From the NCBI GenBank assembly GCA_029859555.1, contig JAOUCV010000076.1, positions 1-8,733 on the forward strand: a DNA stretch of 8,733 bases, given 5' to 3'. How positions within the stretch are numbered: position 1 is the stretch's first letter; the number at the start of each line of letters is the position of its first letter. Positions 1 to 6,127 of this stretch are shown piece by piece. Position numbers and translations under genes: made by a program. The notes under the pieces were generated by a model. The model was not told where the DNA came from, did not search any database, and saw nothing but the letters and a program-made list of their open reading frames with translations. The stretch is from Gammaproteobacteria bacterium. GTDB lineage: Bacteria > Pseudomonadota > Gammaproteobacteria > UBA9214.

Positions 1-28
1 ACGCCACAGCTTTTTAATTGCGGCATAA

Positions 29-56
29 AAAAAGCCCGGTAGAAACCGGGCTTTTT
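29..56 (-). terminator. Rho-independent terminator after soxA
   Basis: An 11-bp perfect inverted repeat (AAAAAGCCCGG / CCGGGCTTTTT) with a 6-base loop. Read on the minus strand, the GC stem is followed by a run of seven T. It starts about 20 bases beyond the soxA stop codon and closes the sox operon. The plus strand also ends in five T, so it could serve a convergent gene left of the window. Bases 1-26 show no recognisable gene. Confidence 0.9.
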
Positions 57-76
57 ATTACTGCTTGCTGATTACC

Positions 77-913
77 TTATTTACGTGCGCTCGGGCCGTT
101 TATTTCCAGTCCGTTGCTCATGTAAGAGTGGAAGTACTCCAGCGTTTTGTACTCGTCGCTCTGAGCCTTGTAAGGCTTGGCACGAACCTGCTTGTTACAG
201 CCGCCATAGCGACGGTGCAGCGTACCCATACCACCCCACTTGGAACGATAGACCGGGAAGCCACTGGTGTGTCCCAGTGCGGGGCTCAGCAGGTCGGCAC
301 GGATCTTGTTGCCCGAGTTGTAGGCATGGCAATCCGCACAGGACATGTTCAACTGGCCACGCTTGGCATAGAAGTGGTTCTTGCCTTGCTGGTAAGCAGC
401 CTGTGCTGCCGGGTCGCTCGGAACTACCACGTTGATGACCTGTCCGCGTGAGGTGTAGTGCATGTATGCGGAAACGTCAGCAATGGCGCCTTTTGACCAC
501 TTTAACGGCTTCTCGCCGTTGACGGCACGGCAGGCGTTGATTGAACCTTCCAGCGTGATTACCTGGCCGGATTCCTGGTCAAAGAACGGATACCGGTGGG
601 CAATGCCAATACCACCCTTGTCAAAGCAATCGGCATAGGATTTACCGTTTGCAAACGGGGTATTGAACAGCGTTTCACCTTTTTCAATGTTCAGCTCATA
701 GGGAGGGAATTCCTCGATTTCTTCCCATTGTTCCCTGGATGCAGCATCGATTGAGTAAACACCGTTTACAAAATCGTTGAATGGTGTGCCCGGAAAGCGG
801 TTCTTGAAGTAGGCCCTGAATTCTTTCAGATCCTGCTCCGGTGATGCCTGTACCGACAGCGAAGCGCCGCCGAACAGACCTAGTACGAGTGTAGCAATCA
901 AGAGTTTTTTCAT
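77..913 (-). CDS. soxA: SoxA, mono-heme c-type cytochrome subunit of SoxAX(K)
   Basis: SoxA is the catalytic subunit of the periplasmic cytochrome that oxidatively joins thiosulfate to the carrier cysteine of SoxY. The 278-residue product has a Sec signal peptide (cleavage likely after VQA, residue 23). It has a single haem motif, CADCH, at 192-196. A cysteine in the motif RRYGGCN (Cys239) fits the conserved distal haem ligand, known in the family as a modified, persulfide-bearing cysteine. The N-terminal half has only two isolated cysteines (96 and 128) where di-haem SoxA proteins bind a second haem; in mono-haem relatives such cysteines form a disulfide. The start is supported by an AGGGGA Shine-Dalgarno eight bases upstream. 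It is the last gene of the operon, 48 bases after soxZ, followed by a terminator. The identification is firm; the mono-haem class is read directly from the sequence. Confidence 0.96.
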   Translation of the reverse strand: MKKLLIATLVLGLFGGASLSVQASPEQDLKEFRAYFKNRFPGTPFNDFVNGVYSIDAASREQWEEIEEFPPYELNIEKGETLFNTPFANGKSYADCFDKGGIGIAHRYPFFDQESGQVITLEGSINACRAVNGEKPLKWSKGAIADVSAYMHYTSRGQVINVVVPSDPAAQAAYQQGKNHFYAKRGQLNMSCADCHAYNSGNKIRADLLSPALGHTSGFPVYRSKWGGMGTLHRRYGGCNKQVRAKPYKAQSDEYKTLEYFHSYMSNGLEINGPSARK

Positions 914-961
914 TGAATGTGTCCCCTTCAGATCAATGGTTGTCTTTCGGTCGACAAGTGA

Positions 962-1273
962 TTATTTGATGGCAATATCGGACGAATCTTTCTCGCCCTT
1001 GTTGTCAACCCAGCTGAGACTGATCGTGTCGCCTGCTGCTGCACCTTTGAATTTAAATGACAGGTACGGGTTCTTGGAAATTGCTGCCCCCCAGTTTGCT
1101 GTCATTATCGTAGTGTCCTTGTGCTTGCAGACAACTTCCTGAATGAAATGAGCCGGGATTTTCTTGCCGGTTTTTTTGTTTTTCACAAGGCCGGTATCCA
1201 TCGGGTGGCTAATCAGCACCTTGACTGTGGTAACACCGTCTGTAATTTTTGCGCGCATTTTAATGCTTGCCAT
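962..1273 (-). CDS. soxZ: SoxZ, sulfur-carrier complex subunit
   Basis: SoxZ pairs with SoxY in the periplasm and presents its swinging C-terminal arm to the other Sox enzymes. The 103-residue protein has no signal peptide, as expected: the family is exported by riding with the Tat-targeted SoxY. Hallmark segments are ISHPMDTG (21-28), KKTGKKIPAHFIQEV (33-47), the SKNPYLSFKFKG stretch (66-77) and the C-terminal VDNKG (89-93). One cysteine (Cys49) sits just after the conserved IQEV strand; I do not recall it as part of the known mechanism. The start has an AGAGGA Shine-Dalgarno six bases upstream. It is third among soxXYZA, with gaps of 54 and 48 bases. Length and motifs are normal for the family. 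Confidence 0.96.
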   Translation of the reverse strand: MASIKMRAKITDGVTTVKVLISHPMDTGLVKNKKTGKKIPAHFIQEVVCKHKDTTIMTANWGAAISKNPYLSFKFKGAAAGDTISLSWVDNKGEKDSSDIAIK

Positions 1274-1327
1274 GGTTAGTCCTCTTTAATGTCTTGGATT
1301 TTAAATTTGTATGAGCAGGTGAAGGGG

Positions 1328-1801
1328 TTAACCGCCACAGCCACCGATGGTTACCTTGACTTCCTTGCTGCTGCTGTAAAGTTTGTCACCGGCCTTGACG
1401 ATAGCGACAACGTTTGCAGTTTTGCCCATTTTGATACGGGTCGAAACGTATCCTTCTGTGCCCGGACCCAGTGTGAATTCGGCGGTCAGTGGAGTGGCGT
1501 TCTTGTCAGCGAACAGGCTAATGGAAGAAACGCCATCGATGCTTGTGGTGACCGAGACGGGAACAACTGCACCGTTTTCAGCAATATCAGGTGCCTTGAT
1601 CTTGATCTTGTCACTCTTGTCCATGCTGGTAGAGCCATACAGTGCGCTGGCACCGCCGTTCACATCGGTTGCCTCAAAAGCGGCTTTTGTCCATGCGGCC
1701 AGAGAAGCTCTGGGTGTGAGCAGGCCAGTACTGACTGCCATTCCCACTGCGCCTGTGGCGAGTGAGCCCTTAAGAAATATTCTGCGTTTCATGCTTGTCA
1801 C
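1328..1801 (-). CDS. soxY: SoxY, covalent sulfur-carrier protein (Tat-exported)
   Basis: SoxY carries the sulfur substrate on a cysteine near its C-terminus through the whole Sox cycle. The 157-residue precursor ends in GGCGG (153-157), the swinging arm with carrier Cys155. A twin-arginine signal is present: RRIFLKG at 6-12, a hydrophobic stretch to about 28, and likely cleavage near SLA-A (33-36). It would be exported folded, together with SoxZ. The most likely start is a GTG at 1801, because the AGGAGA Shine-Dalgarno (1809-1814) lies seven bases upstream of it. The in-frame ATG at 1792 would have a 16-base spacer, too long, though it would still keep the whole Tat motif. The gene is 48 bases after soxX. 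Confidence 0.96.
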   Translation of the reverse strand: MTSMKRRIFLKGSLATGAVGMAVSTGLLTPRASLAAWTKAAFEATDVNGGASALYGSTSMDKSDKIKIKAPDIAENGAVVPVSVTTSIDGVSSISLFADKNATPLTAEFTLGPGTEGYVSTRIKMGKTANVVAIVKAGDKLYSSSKEVKVTIGGCGG

Positions 1802-1808
1802 GTGTCAT

Positions 1809-1814
1809 TCTCCT
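1809..1814 (-). promoter_or_regulatory. Shine-Dalgarno that decides the soxY start
   Basis: AGGAGA on the minus strand, seven bases before the GTG at 1801 and sixteen before the ATG at 1792. The spacing favours GTG initiation, adding three residues (MTS) before the MKRR Tat region. Confidence 0.7.
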
Positions 1815-1849
1815 GGAAATTTGGAATGGATACTCGTTAAATAATATTT

Positions 1850-2227
1850 TTAGAGGGAGTAGGTGTATTCAACAATCTGGTCAATCTCTTCCTCTGAGAG
1901 AACCCGGTTACGTCCAAACGGGATCATTATGCTGTTGGGGTTAGCCACTGTGGGGTCCCAGATCTGTGCACGCATCTTGGCTTTATCCGGGAAGCGTGCC
2001 TTCATGCCGATCAGCGGTGGGCCGATGTTGCCAGGTAATGTTCCATCTCCCATGGCATGACATGCAAGGCAGTTACCCTTCTTGCGGTCAAAAGCGACTG
2101 CTTTGCCTTTTTCAATGACGGAAGCCCCGTCAGCCGCTGATGCCGGAAACGAGGTAAACAGTAAAGCCCCGATTACTGCTGCAAGTGAAAACGTTGTCAT
2201 GAAAAGTTTCTTCGCGGTATGCCGCAT
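1850..2227 (-). CDS. soxX: SoxX, mono-heme cytochrome c subunit of SoxAX(K)
   Basis: SoxX is the small electron-accepting subunit that takes electrons from SoxA and passes them to a periplasmic cytochrome c. The 125-residue precursor has a Sec signal peptide (cleavage near ASA-A, about 31) and one class I haem site, CLACH at 53-57. GNIGPPL follows at 67-72. The distal haem ligand is probably Met101 in NSIMIPFGRNRVLS; the more usual form in the family, as I recall it, is MPPFG, so the first proline is replaced by Ile here. The C-terminal helix LSEEEIDQIVEYTYSL is typical of a cytochrome c. An AGGAGA Shine-Dalgarno sits seven bases before the ATG. It is second in the operon, 65 bases after the SoxK-like gene and 48 before soxY. 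Confidence 0.95.
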   Translation of the reverse strand: MRHTAKKLFMTTFSLAAVIGALLFTSFPASAADGASVIEKGKAVAFDRKKGNCLACHAMGDGTLPGNIGPPLIGMKARFPDKAKMRAQIWDPTVANPNSIMIPFGRNRVLSEEEIDQIVEYTYSL

Positions 2228-2250
2228 CGTGTCTTCTCCTAATGTTTGTG

Positions 2251-2261
2251 TTGGTTACCAA
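2251..2261. repeat. Short perfect inverted repeat before soxX
   Basis: TTGGTTACCAA, with 5-bp arms around a central base, in the 65-base gap between the SoxK-like gene and soxX. It could be an operator half-pair or chance. No terminator or good promoter was seen beside it. Confidence 0.3.
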
Positions 2262-2292
2262 TAACGATGATCTTTATATTATTTAAGCGGAT

Positions 2293-2625
2293 TTAACGCA
2301 ATCCACGCTGATGGGTGGTTTCCATGTTGTACTGCTCTACAGCAGCATCAGCCTGGAATCGTGCCTTGTCAGCCAGTTTGATCGCTTTGGCATTGTCGCC
2401 GGTAGCAGCTGCTTCCTGGGCTTGTTTTACAAACTTTTCGGTGTCTCTCCAGATCCAGTCATTGCCTTTGGCTGCCTTGATGGCGTCATTGGCGTTAGCT
2501 ATTGCAGTGGTGGCTTCGGCGCTTGCTTTTGATCCCCCGTTGGAAGAGTTGCTTGCGCATCCTGAAACCAGCCACAATGAAAGTAGAGCGGTTGATAGCA
2601 GCTTGACGTTGAAGCTTGTTTTCAT
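2293..2625 (-). CDS. soxK: SoxK-like SoxAX-binding lipoprotein
   Basis: A 110-residue lipoprotein at the head of the sox operon. The signal peptide ends in a lipobox, LVSGC (19-23), with Cys23 as the lipidated residue. The +2 residue is Ala, not Asp, so the Lol system would probably send it to the outer membrane. The mature part has an Asn/Ser/Gly linker (about 25-32), then a charged, Ala-rich helical region. That region contains WIWRDTEKFVKQAQ (57-70) and GDNAKAIKLADKARFQA (76-92), a pattern I recall from proteins annotated SoxXA-binding protein (SoxK/SAXB). The known role is to bind SoxAX and stimulate it. The start at 2625 is chosen because GGAG lies seven bases upstream and the lipobox falls at the right distance; the frame is open to 2730 but that stretch overlaps the promoter. 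No cysteine other than the lipobox one and no haem motif. Adjacency to soxX supports the call. Confidence 0.75.
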   Translation of the reverse strand: MKTSFNVKLLSTALLSLWLVSGCASNSSNGGSKASAEATTAIANANDAIKAAKGNDWIWRDTEKFVKQAQEAAATGDNAKAIKLADKARFQADAAVEQYNMETTHQRGLR

Positions 2626-2696
2626 TGATGAACTCCAGATTGGTTGATGGTTCAGTAAAAATCTGATTTTTTTATGTTTCGTGGTACAGAGGACGA

Positions 2697-2726
2697 AAAT
2701 TAGCACCCGTATTTGTGTTCTGTCAA
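2697..2726 (-). promoter_or_regulatory. Sigma-70 promoter of the sox operon
   Basis: On the minus strand a perfect -35 TTGACA (2726-2721) is followed by an 18-base spacer ending in TGC and a -10 TAATTT (2702-2697), giving an extended -10 (TGnTAATTT). Transcription would start near 2690, leaving a leader of about 65 bases before the SoxK-like gene. It lies after the stop of the upstream co-directional protease gene, so the sox operon should be transcribed independently. No clear operator was recognised over it. Confidence 0.65.
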
Positions 2727-2779
2727 GCAACGTTTCCCCCTAAAAGGAAATGAAATTATTCTAATCTTTGTAACTGTTT

Positions 2780-4228
2780 TTATTGCTGTCTCTCTGCTCT
2801 GAGCAATGCTTCCAGATTTGCGATGCGTGCCTGAATGCGTGCTGTCTCATAAGAACTGAGAGAGGGTGACCTCTCGGCCAGTTTTAACTGTTCAATTGCT
2901 TGATTTGTATAGCCATTTAGGAAGTAATACTGAGACATTGCGGTATGTGTCTGTATTTTATGGTTGGTCGCCCCGGCGGCCTGGGCCAGTAATTTATAGA
3001 TCTGCGGCTCGGGATCATTGTTATTGCTGATTTCCGAAAGCAGGCTGTAGGCCTTACCGGACTTGCCGGCGGCCATCAGGGTCGTTGCATAGGGCTGGAT
3101 GACCATGATTTCACCGGGGTATAGATTCAGGGTGTTTTTATAGAGGTCCAGTGCTTCCTGTTTTTGATTTGCATCACTCAGAATCCTGCCCAGTGCAAGC
3201 CGGTAGGTAATCCGGTCGGGGTCGTTTTTATACAGTTTTTGCATGATCGGCAGTGCTTCGTTGTATTTTTCGTTGCTTGCCAGCAACAAGGCAAATTCAT
3301 ATTGCTCTGTCACTGTTTTACCTGTCGCCTTGCCTTCGTAGCGCCGGGTATCTGCCAGTACCTGCTTGGGGTTGTCGTAATTGTTGACGCGCAGCTTTGC
3401 CTGTAACAGAAAGAAGTCCAGGCTGGTATATTCCTTGACCCTGGGGAAGGTTTCGGCGCGTGCAGTTGCTTCGGAAATACGATTTGACGTCACCGGGTGA
3501 GTGCTGAGAAATTCCGGCGGGCGGGTGCCATAGAGCTTCGAGTTTTTTTGCAAGCGCTCAAAAAATGCCGGCATGCCATAGGGATCATAGTTGGCGGCAG
3601 CCAGGGTCTGAATACCGACACGGTCTGCCTCTTTTTCATTGGCACGGGTAAAGTTGATCTGGCTCTGTATGCCCGCTGCCGAGGCGGCTGTCATTGCCGC
3701 TGCACCGGCTGCAGGATCGGCAGCTGCGCCGATAATGATTGCTGCAATGATGGCGGCTGTTGTTGGCAGACTCATTCTTTCCTGGGCCTGGAAGGCGCGC
3801 GCGAGGTGGCGTTGGGTGACGTGCGCGATTTCGTGGGCCATTACACCCGCCAGTTCGCTTTCTGACTCGGCGGCGAGAAATAATCCAACATTGGCGCCAA
3901 TATAGCCCCCGGGGCCCGCGAAGGCGTTTATGCTGGTGTCGTTTACCAGGAAAAAGGTAAATCCATAGCCCGGGTTTTCACTGTGGATAGCCAGCTTGTG
4001 TCCCATTGCCTGCAGGTAGGTGGTGGTCTCCGGGTCATCCAGTACCATGCCGGCCTGGCGTATCTGGCGCATGAAATAGGCGCCCAGTTCCTTGTCCTGC
4101 TTGGGAGAAATCACCTGTCCGGAGGCGTCTCCCAGGTTGGGAAGGTCGTCAAAACTGGACTGCGGCAGAACCGCCGGAGGCGGTAAAATCAGTAGCAGGG
4201 CAAGCAGCAGTCGGAGCGGTGTATCCAT
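2780..4228 (-). CDS. bepA: BepA-like periplasmic M48 metalloprotease with TPR repeats
   Basis: A 482-residue homologue of BepA (YfgC), the periplasmic zinc protease and chaperone that helps fold or remove stalled LptD and other outer-membrane proteins; E. coli BepA is about 487 residues. A hydrophobic export signal spans roughly residues 5-20. The zinc site is HEIAH (132-136), with a third ligand in NEKEADRVGIQ (probably Glu200). STHP at 242-245 carries the His244 that matches the regulatory histidine of BepA. An Ala/Ile-rich segment (156-188) follows the active-site helix. The C-terminal part, from about 305, is helical TPR-like repeats such as EKYNEALPIMQKLYKNDP and QEALDLYKNTLNLYP. No good Shine-Dalgarno precedes the ATG, so translation may be modest. 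It is head to head with the TusA-like gene and lies upstream of, but apparently not in, the sox operon. Confidence 0.92.
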   Translation of the reverse strand: MDTPLRLLLALLLILPPPAVLPQSSFDDLPNLGDASGQVISPKQDKELGAYFMRQIRQAGMVLDDPETTTYLQAMGHKLAIHSENPGYGFTFFLVNDTSINAFAGPGGYIGANVGLFLAAESESELAGVMAHEIAHVTQRHLARAFQAQERMSLPTTAAIIAAIIIGAAADPAAGAAAMTAASAAGIQSQINFTRANEKEADRVGIQTLAAANYDPYGMPAFFERLQKNSKLYGTRPPEFLSTHPVTSNRISEATARAETFPRVKEYTSLDFFLLQAKLRVNNYDNPKQVLADTRRYEGKATGKTVTEQYEFALLLASNEKYNEALPIMQKLYKNDPDRITYRLALGRILSDANQKQEALDLYKNTLNLYPGEIMVIQPYATTLMAAGKSGKAYSLLSEISNNNDPEPQIYKLLAQAAGATNHKIQTHTAMSQYYFLNGYTNQAIEQLKLAERSPSLSSYETARIQARIANLEALLRAERQQ

Positions 4229-4277
4229 ATATTAGGCGTAATTTATTGCTGAGAGGGCTCTAACAGGGAATCGGCGT

Positions 4278-4313
4278 CCGCTTTCAGCGGGCTGCGGGGT
4301 CTCCCCGATGGGG
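4278..4313 (-). promoter_or_regulatory. GC-rich hairpins in the bepA upstream region
   Basis: In the 200-base spacer between bepA and the TusA-like gene there is CCGCT-TTC-AGCGG (4278-4290), then GGGG-TCT-CCCC-GAT-GGGG (4296-4313). In the second block the central CCCC can pair with either GGGG, so two stems exclude one another. If bepA is transcribed from upstream of 4313 these lie in its leader RNA. I see no T-tract and no convincing bepA promoter. Confidence 0.3.
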
Positions 4314-4390
4314 TCTTGCCTTCCGGGGCGTGATATCATAACTTGTCCTGTGTATTCTAATCTCATTAACAATAGTTCGCACAGTCGGAT

Positions 4391-4399
4391 TGATACAAT
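4391..4399 (+). promoter_or_regulatory. Extended -10 promoter of the TusA-like gene
   Basis: TGATACAAT: a TGn extension and the hexamer TACAAT (5 of 6 to consensus). No good -35 is seen 16-18 bases upstream. Transcription would start near 4406, giving a leader of about 22 bases. Confidence 0.45.
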
Positions 4400-4428
4400 A
4401 GCACTAATTTTTAAAAAGGAGAGTTGTG

Positions 4429-4662
4429 ATGGCAGATTTTGATGACGAACTGGATGCAACGGGTCTGAATTGCCCTTTGCCTATCTTACGTGCAAAGAAG
4501 GCCCTGAATGGTCTTGAGGCTGGCAAGGTGCTGCGCATCATTGCAACTGATCCAGGTTCGGTCAAGGACTTTGAGGCCTTCGCCAAGCAGACCGGCAATG
4601 AGCTGATGTCTTCTTCTGAAGAAGATGGAAAGTTTCTGTTCCTGATGAAGAAGGGTGGCTAA
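4429..4662 (+). CDS. tusA: TusA-family sulfurtransferase (cytoplasmic sulfur carrier)
   Basis: A 77-residue TusA/SirA/YhhP-fold protein. The family carries persulfide sulfur on one cysteine for tRNA thiolation, molybdenum-cofactor work or sulfur oxidation. The diagnostic TGLNCPLPILRAKKAL (11-26) holds the active Cys15 in a CPxP motif, and the remaining sequence fits the small two-layer fold. The ATG at 4429 is chosen because AAGGAG (4416-4421) is seven bases upstream; an in-frame GTG at 4426 would sit too close. The divergent BepA neighbour recalls the PA1005-PA1006 pair of Pseudomonas aeruginosa, where PA1006 is a TusA-like protein linked to molybdenum homeostasis. From this context I infer a general role rather than one in sulfur oxidation, since no rhodanese or DsrE gene lies beside it. 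Membership of the family is firm; the subfamily is not. Confidence 0.9.
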   Translation: MADFDDELDATGLNCPLPILRAKKALNGLEAGKVLRIIATDPGSVKDFEAFAKQTGNELMSSSEEDGKFLFLMKKGG

Positions 4663-4683
4663 CGCCGGGCTTCATTATCAGTA

Positions 4684-4724
4684 GCAATAAAAAACCCCGG
4701 CCATTGACCGGGGTTTTTTATTGC
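4684..4724. terminator. Bidirectional intrinsic terminator between tusA and the FadL gene
   Basis: A perfect 17-bp inverted repeat (4684-4700 and 4708-4724) around a 7-base loop. The core is CCCCGG/CCGGGG flanked by six A on the left and six T on the right, so it ends transcription on both strands. It serves the convergent TusA-like gene (plus) and FadL-family gene (minus). Confidence 0.93.
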
Positions 4725-4786
4725 CTGCAGGGTTGCAGCTACGTCGTGAGAGGCAAGGATGCCGGGAACGACGCTGACTCTGATAG

Positions 4787-6127
4787 TTATCTGAACTTCC
4801 AGTTTACCTGTGCGCTCAGAATGTCGACTGAAGCATCATAGTCGCCGGACAGGCTGTGGAAGCCGGTGCTCTGGCCGGCCTTGGGGTTATGGTTGTCAGA
4901 TACGCCTTTCATCTTCGGGTCGTCGACAAAGATGTGTGCGTAACCAAAATCAAAGCTCAGATTGGGTGTGTGCCGATAGGTCATACCCAGTGTCAACCAG
5001 GTGCGGTCGTTATCCGGAACCCGCGGTGAACGCAGGCTATTACTCGGCACGGGTGTTTCATCCAGTGCCACGCCGGTGCGGAATGTCCAGGTGCGACTGG
5101 GTTTGAATTCGGCGCCGATGGAATAGCGCCAGCTGTCATCGTAGTCCCAGACGGCGACACTGCGTGAACCGTCCTGCAGCTTGATATCCAGTGTGTCGAT
5201 GTCGCTCCAGTTGGTCCAGGTAACATCTGCCATGAATGCCCAGCGTGAATTCAGGGAGTAATTACCGCTCAGTGAGACCGTGTCCGGCAGGGTAATATCC
5301 AGCTTGGCATCCTGTTTGCCATTAATTGGTGCGCCAAGGCCGGTGACCTTGGCATCGCCGTCAAGTTTCAGGTCGATCTCTGAACGGTAATGCAGGCCGA
5401 TGCGGGTATTCTGTGTGGGTGTCAGCAGCAGTCCGGTGTTGAAACCATAGCCCCAGTCATCTGCTGTCAGTTTGATCTTGCCGTCATTCGCGCCAGGTGC
5501 GCCAGCTAAAAGTCCGCCGTCGATCGCATTGGTCAGTTCGCCGTCTGCATACATTGCACTGATGCCAAAACCAATCGAGACATTGTCGTTAAACTTGAAG
5601 GCCATGGAGGGGTTGATGTTGATGGTAAGTAGTTCCGATTTATTTGCGTGGTAGCGACCAACCCACTTGCTATCGTATTCGGTTTTAAGCCCAAAGGGTG
5701 CATTGACGCCCATGCCGAACCAGACCTTGTCGCTGTACTGGTGCGAGATATAGCCGCTGGGTACCACTTCGGTGGTATCGAGGGTTTTTTTCTTTTTGCC
5801 GTCAATAGCTAAGCCATCTAAGCCAGAAAGCGGGGGGGGCAGGTTGGCATATTCAGCGCTGCCCTTGAAATCTGTTTTGAGGTCGACAATATGCAAGCCG
5901 CCTGACAAATGTGATCCGTGCAGGCGCGACATGCCTGCCGGGTTAAAGAAGACGGTGCTGGCATCATCGATACCGGAGGAGCCGACGGCGTAGGCAGTGC
6001 CCATGCCGCTGACGCTTTGTTCAATCAGGGCAAAGCTGCTGGCGACTGCGTTGCCAGCGCCCAGTGCGAGTAGTGTGGCAGTGCAGTAATTGCGTAGATG
6101 ATGTACAGCGGTTTGGTGAGTAGCCAT
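4787..6127 (-). CDS. FadL/OmpP1-family outer-membrane hydrophobic-compound channel
   Basis: A 446-residue beta-barrel precursor of the FadL family, which moves long-chain fatty acids or other hydrophobic compounds across the outer membrane. The signal peptide ends at AVA (27-29). The mature start SSFALIEQSVSGMGTAYAVG, then DDASTVFFNPAGMSRL (54-69), is the family's hatch signature, with NPAGM at 62-66. Alternating aromatic strands continue to the end. The last residues are WKFR, so one Arg follows the terminal Phe expected of a beta-signal. The start has a GAGGAGA Shine-Dalgarno six bases upstream. The segment 96-114 is low in complexity: PPP is encoded in a C8 tract and KKKK by an A-rich run. 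It stands alone between a terminator and a long spacer. The natural substrate cannot be read from sequence; elemental-sulfur or lipid uptake would be speculation. Confidence 0.92.
   Translation of the reverse strand: MATHQTAVHHLRNYCTATLLALGAGNAVASSFALIEQSVSGMGTAYAVGSSGIDDASTVFFNPAGMSRLHGSHLSGGLHIVDLKTDFKGSAEYANLPPPLSGLDGLAIDGKKKKTLDTTEVVPSGYISHQYSDKVWFGMGVNAPFGLKTEYDSKWVGRYHANKSELLTININPSMAFKFNDNVSIGFGISAMYADGELTNAIDGGLLAGAPGANDGKIKLTADDWGYGFNTGLLLTPTQNTRIGLHYRSEIDLKLDGDAKVTGLGAPINGKQDAKLDITLPDTVSLSGNYSLNSRWAFMADVTWTNWSDIDTLDIKLQDGSRSVAVWDYDDSWRYSIGAEFKPSRTWTFRTGVALDETPVPSNSLRSPRVPDNDRTWLTLGMTYRHTPNLSFDFGYAHIFVDDPKMKGVSDNHNPKAGQSTGFHSLSGDYDASVDILSAQVNWKFR
5785..5839 (-). repeat. Homopolymer tracts inside the FadL-family gene
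   Basis: On the coding strand there is a run of eight C (5839-5832, coding Pro97-Pro99) and, 40 bases on, AAAAAGAAAAAAA (5797-5785, coding the Lys run). Both lie in a part of a predicted surface protein where slippage would shift the frame early. The reading frame is intact here. Confidence 0.6.

Noticed and set aside
2655..2671. AAAAATCTGATTTTT palindrome in the sox leader as a terminator
   Set aside because: The arms are AT-rich with almost no loop and no GC stem, so it would not stop transcription. An operator role is possible but unsupported.
2626..2730. A 35-codon N-terminal extension of the SoxK-like protein
   Set aside because: It would include the -10 and part of the -35 promoter region, push the lipobox to residue 58, and lacks a ribosome site. 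The ATG at 2625 has one.
4232..4459. A 75-codon minus-strand frame in the bepA-tusA spacer
   Set aside because: It starts inside tusA and covers the control region and hairpins. It has no Shine-Dalgarno or recognisable domain.
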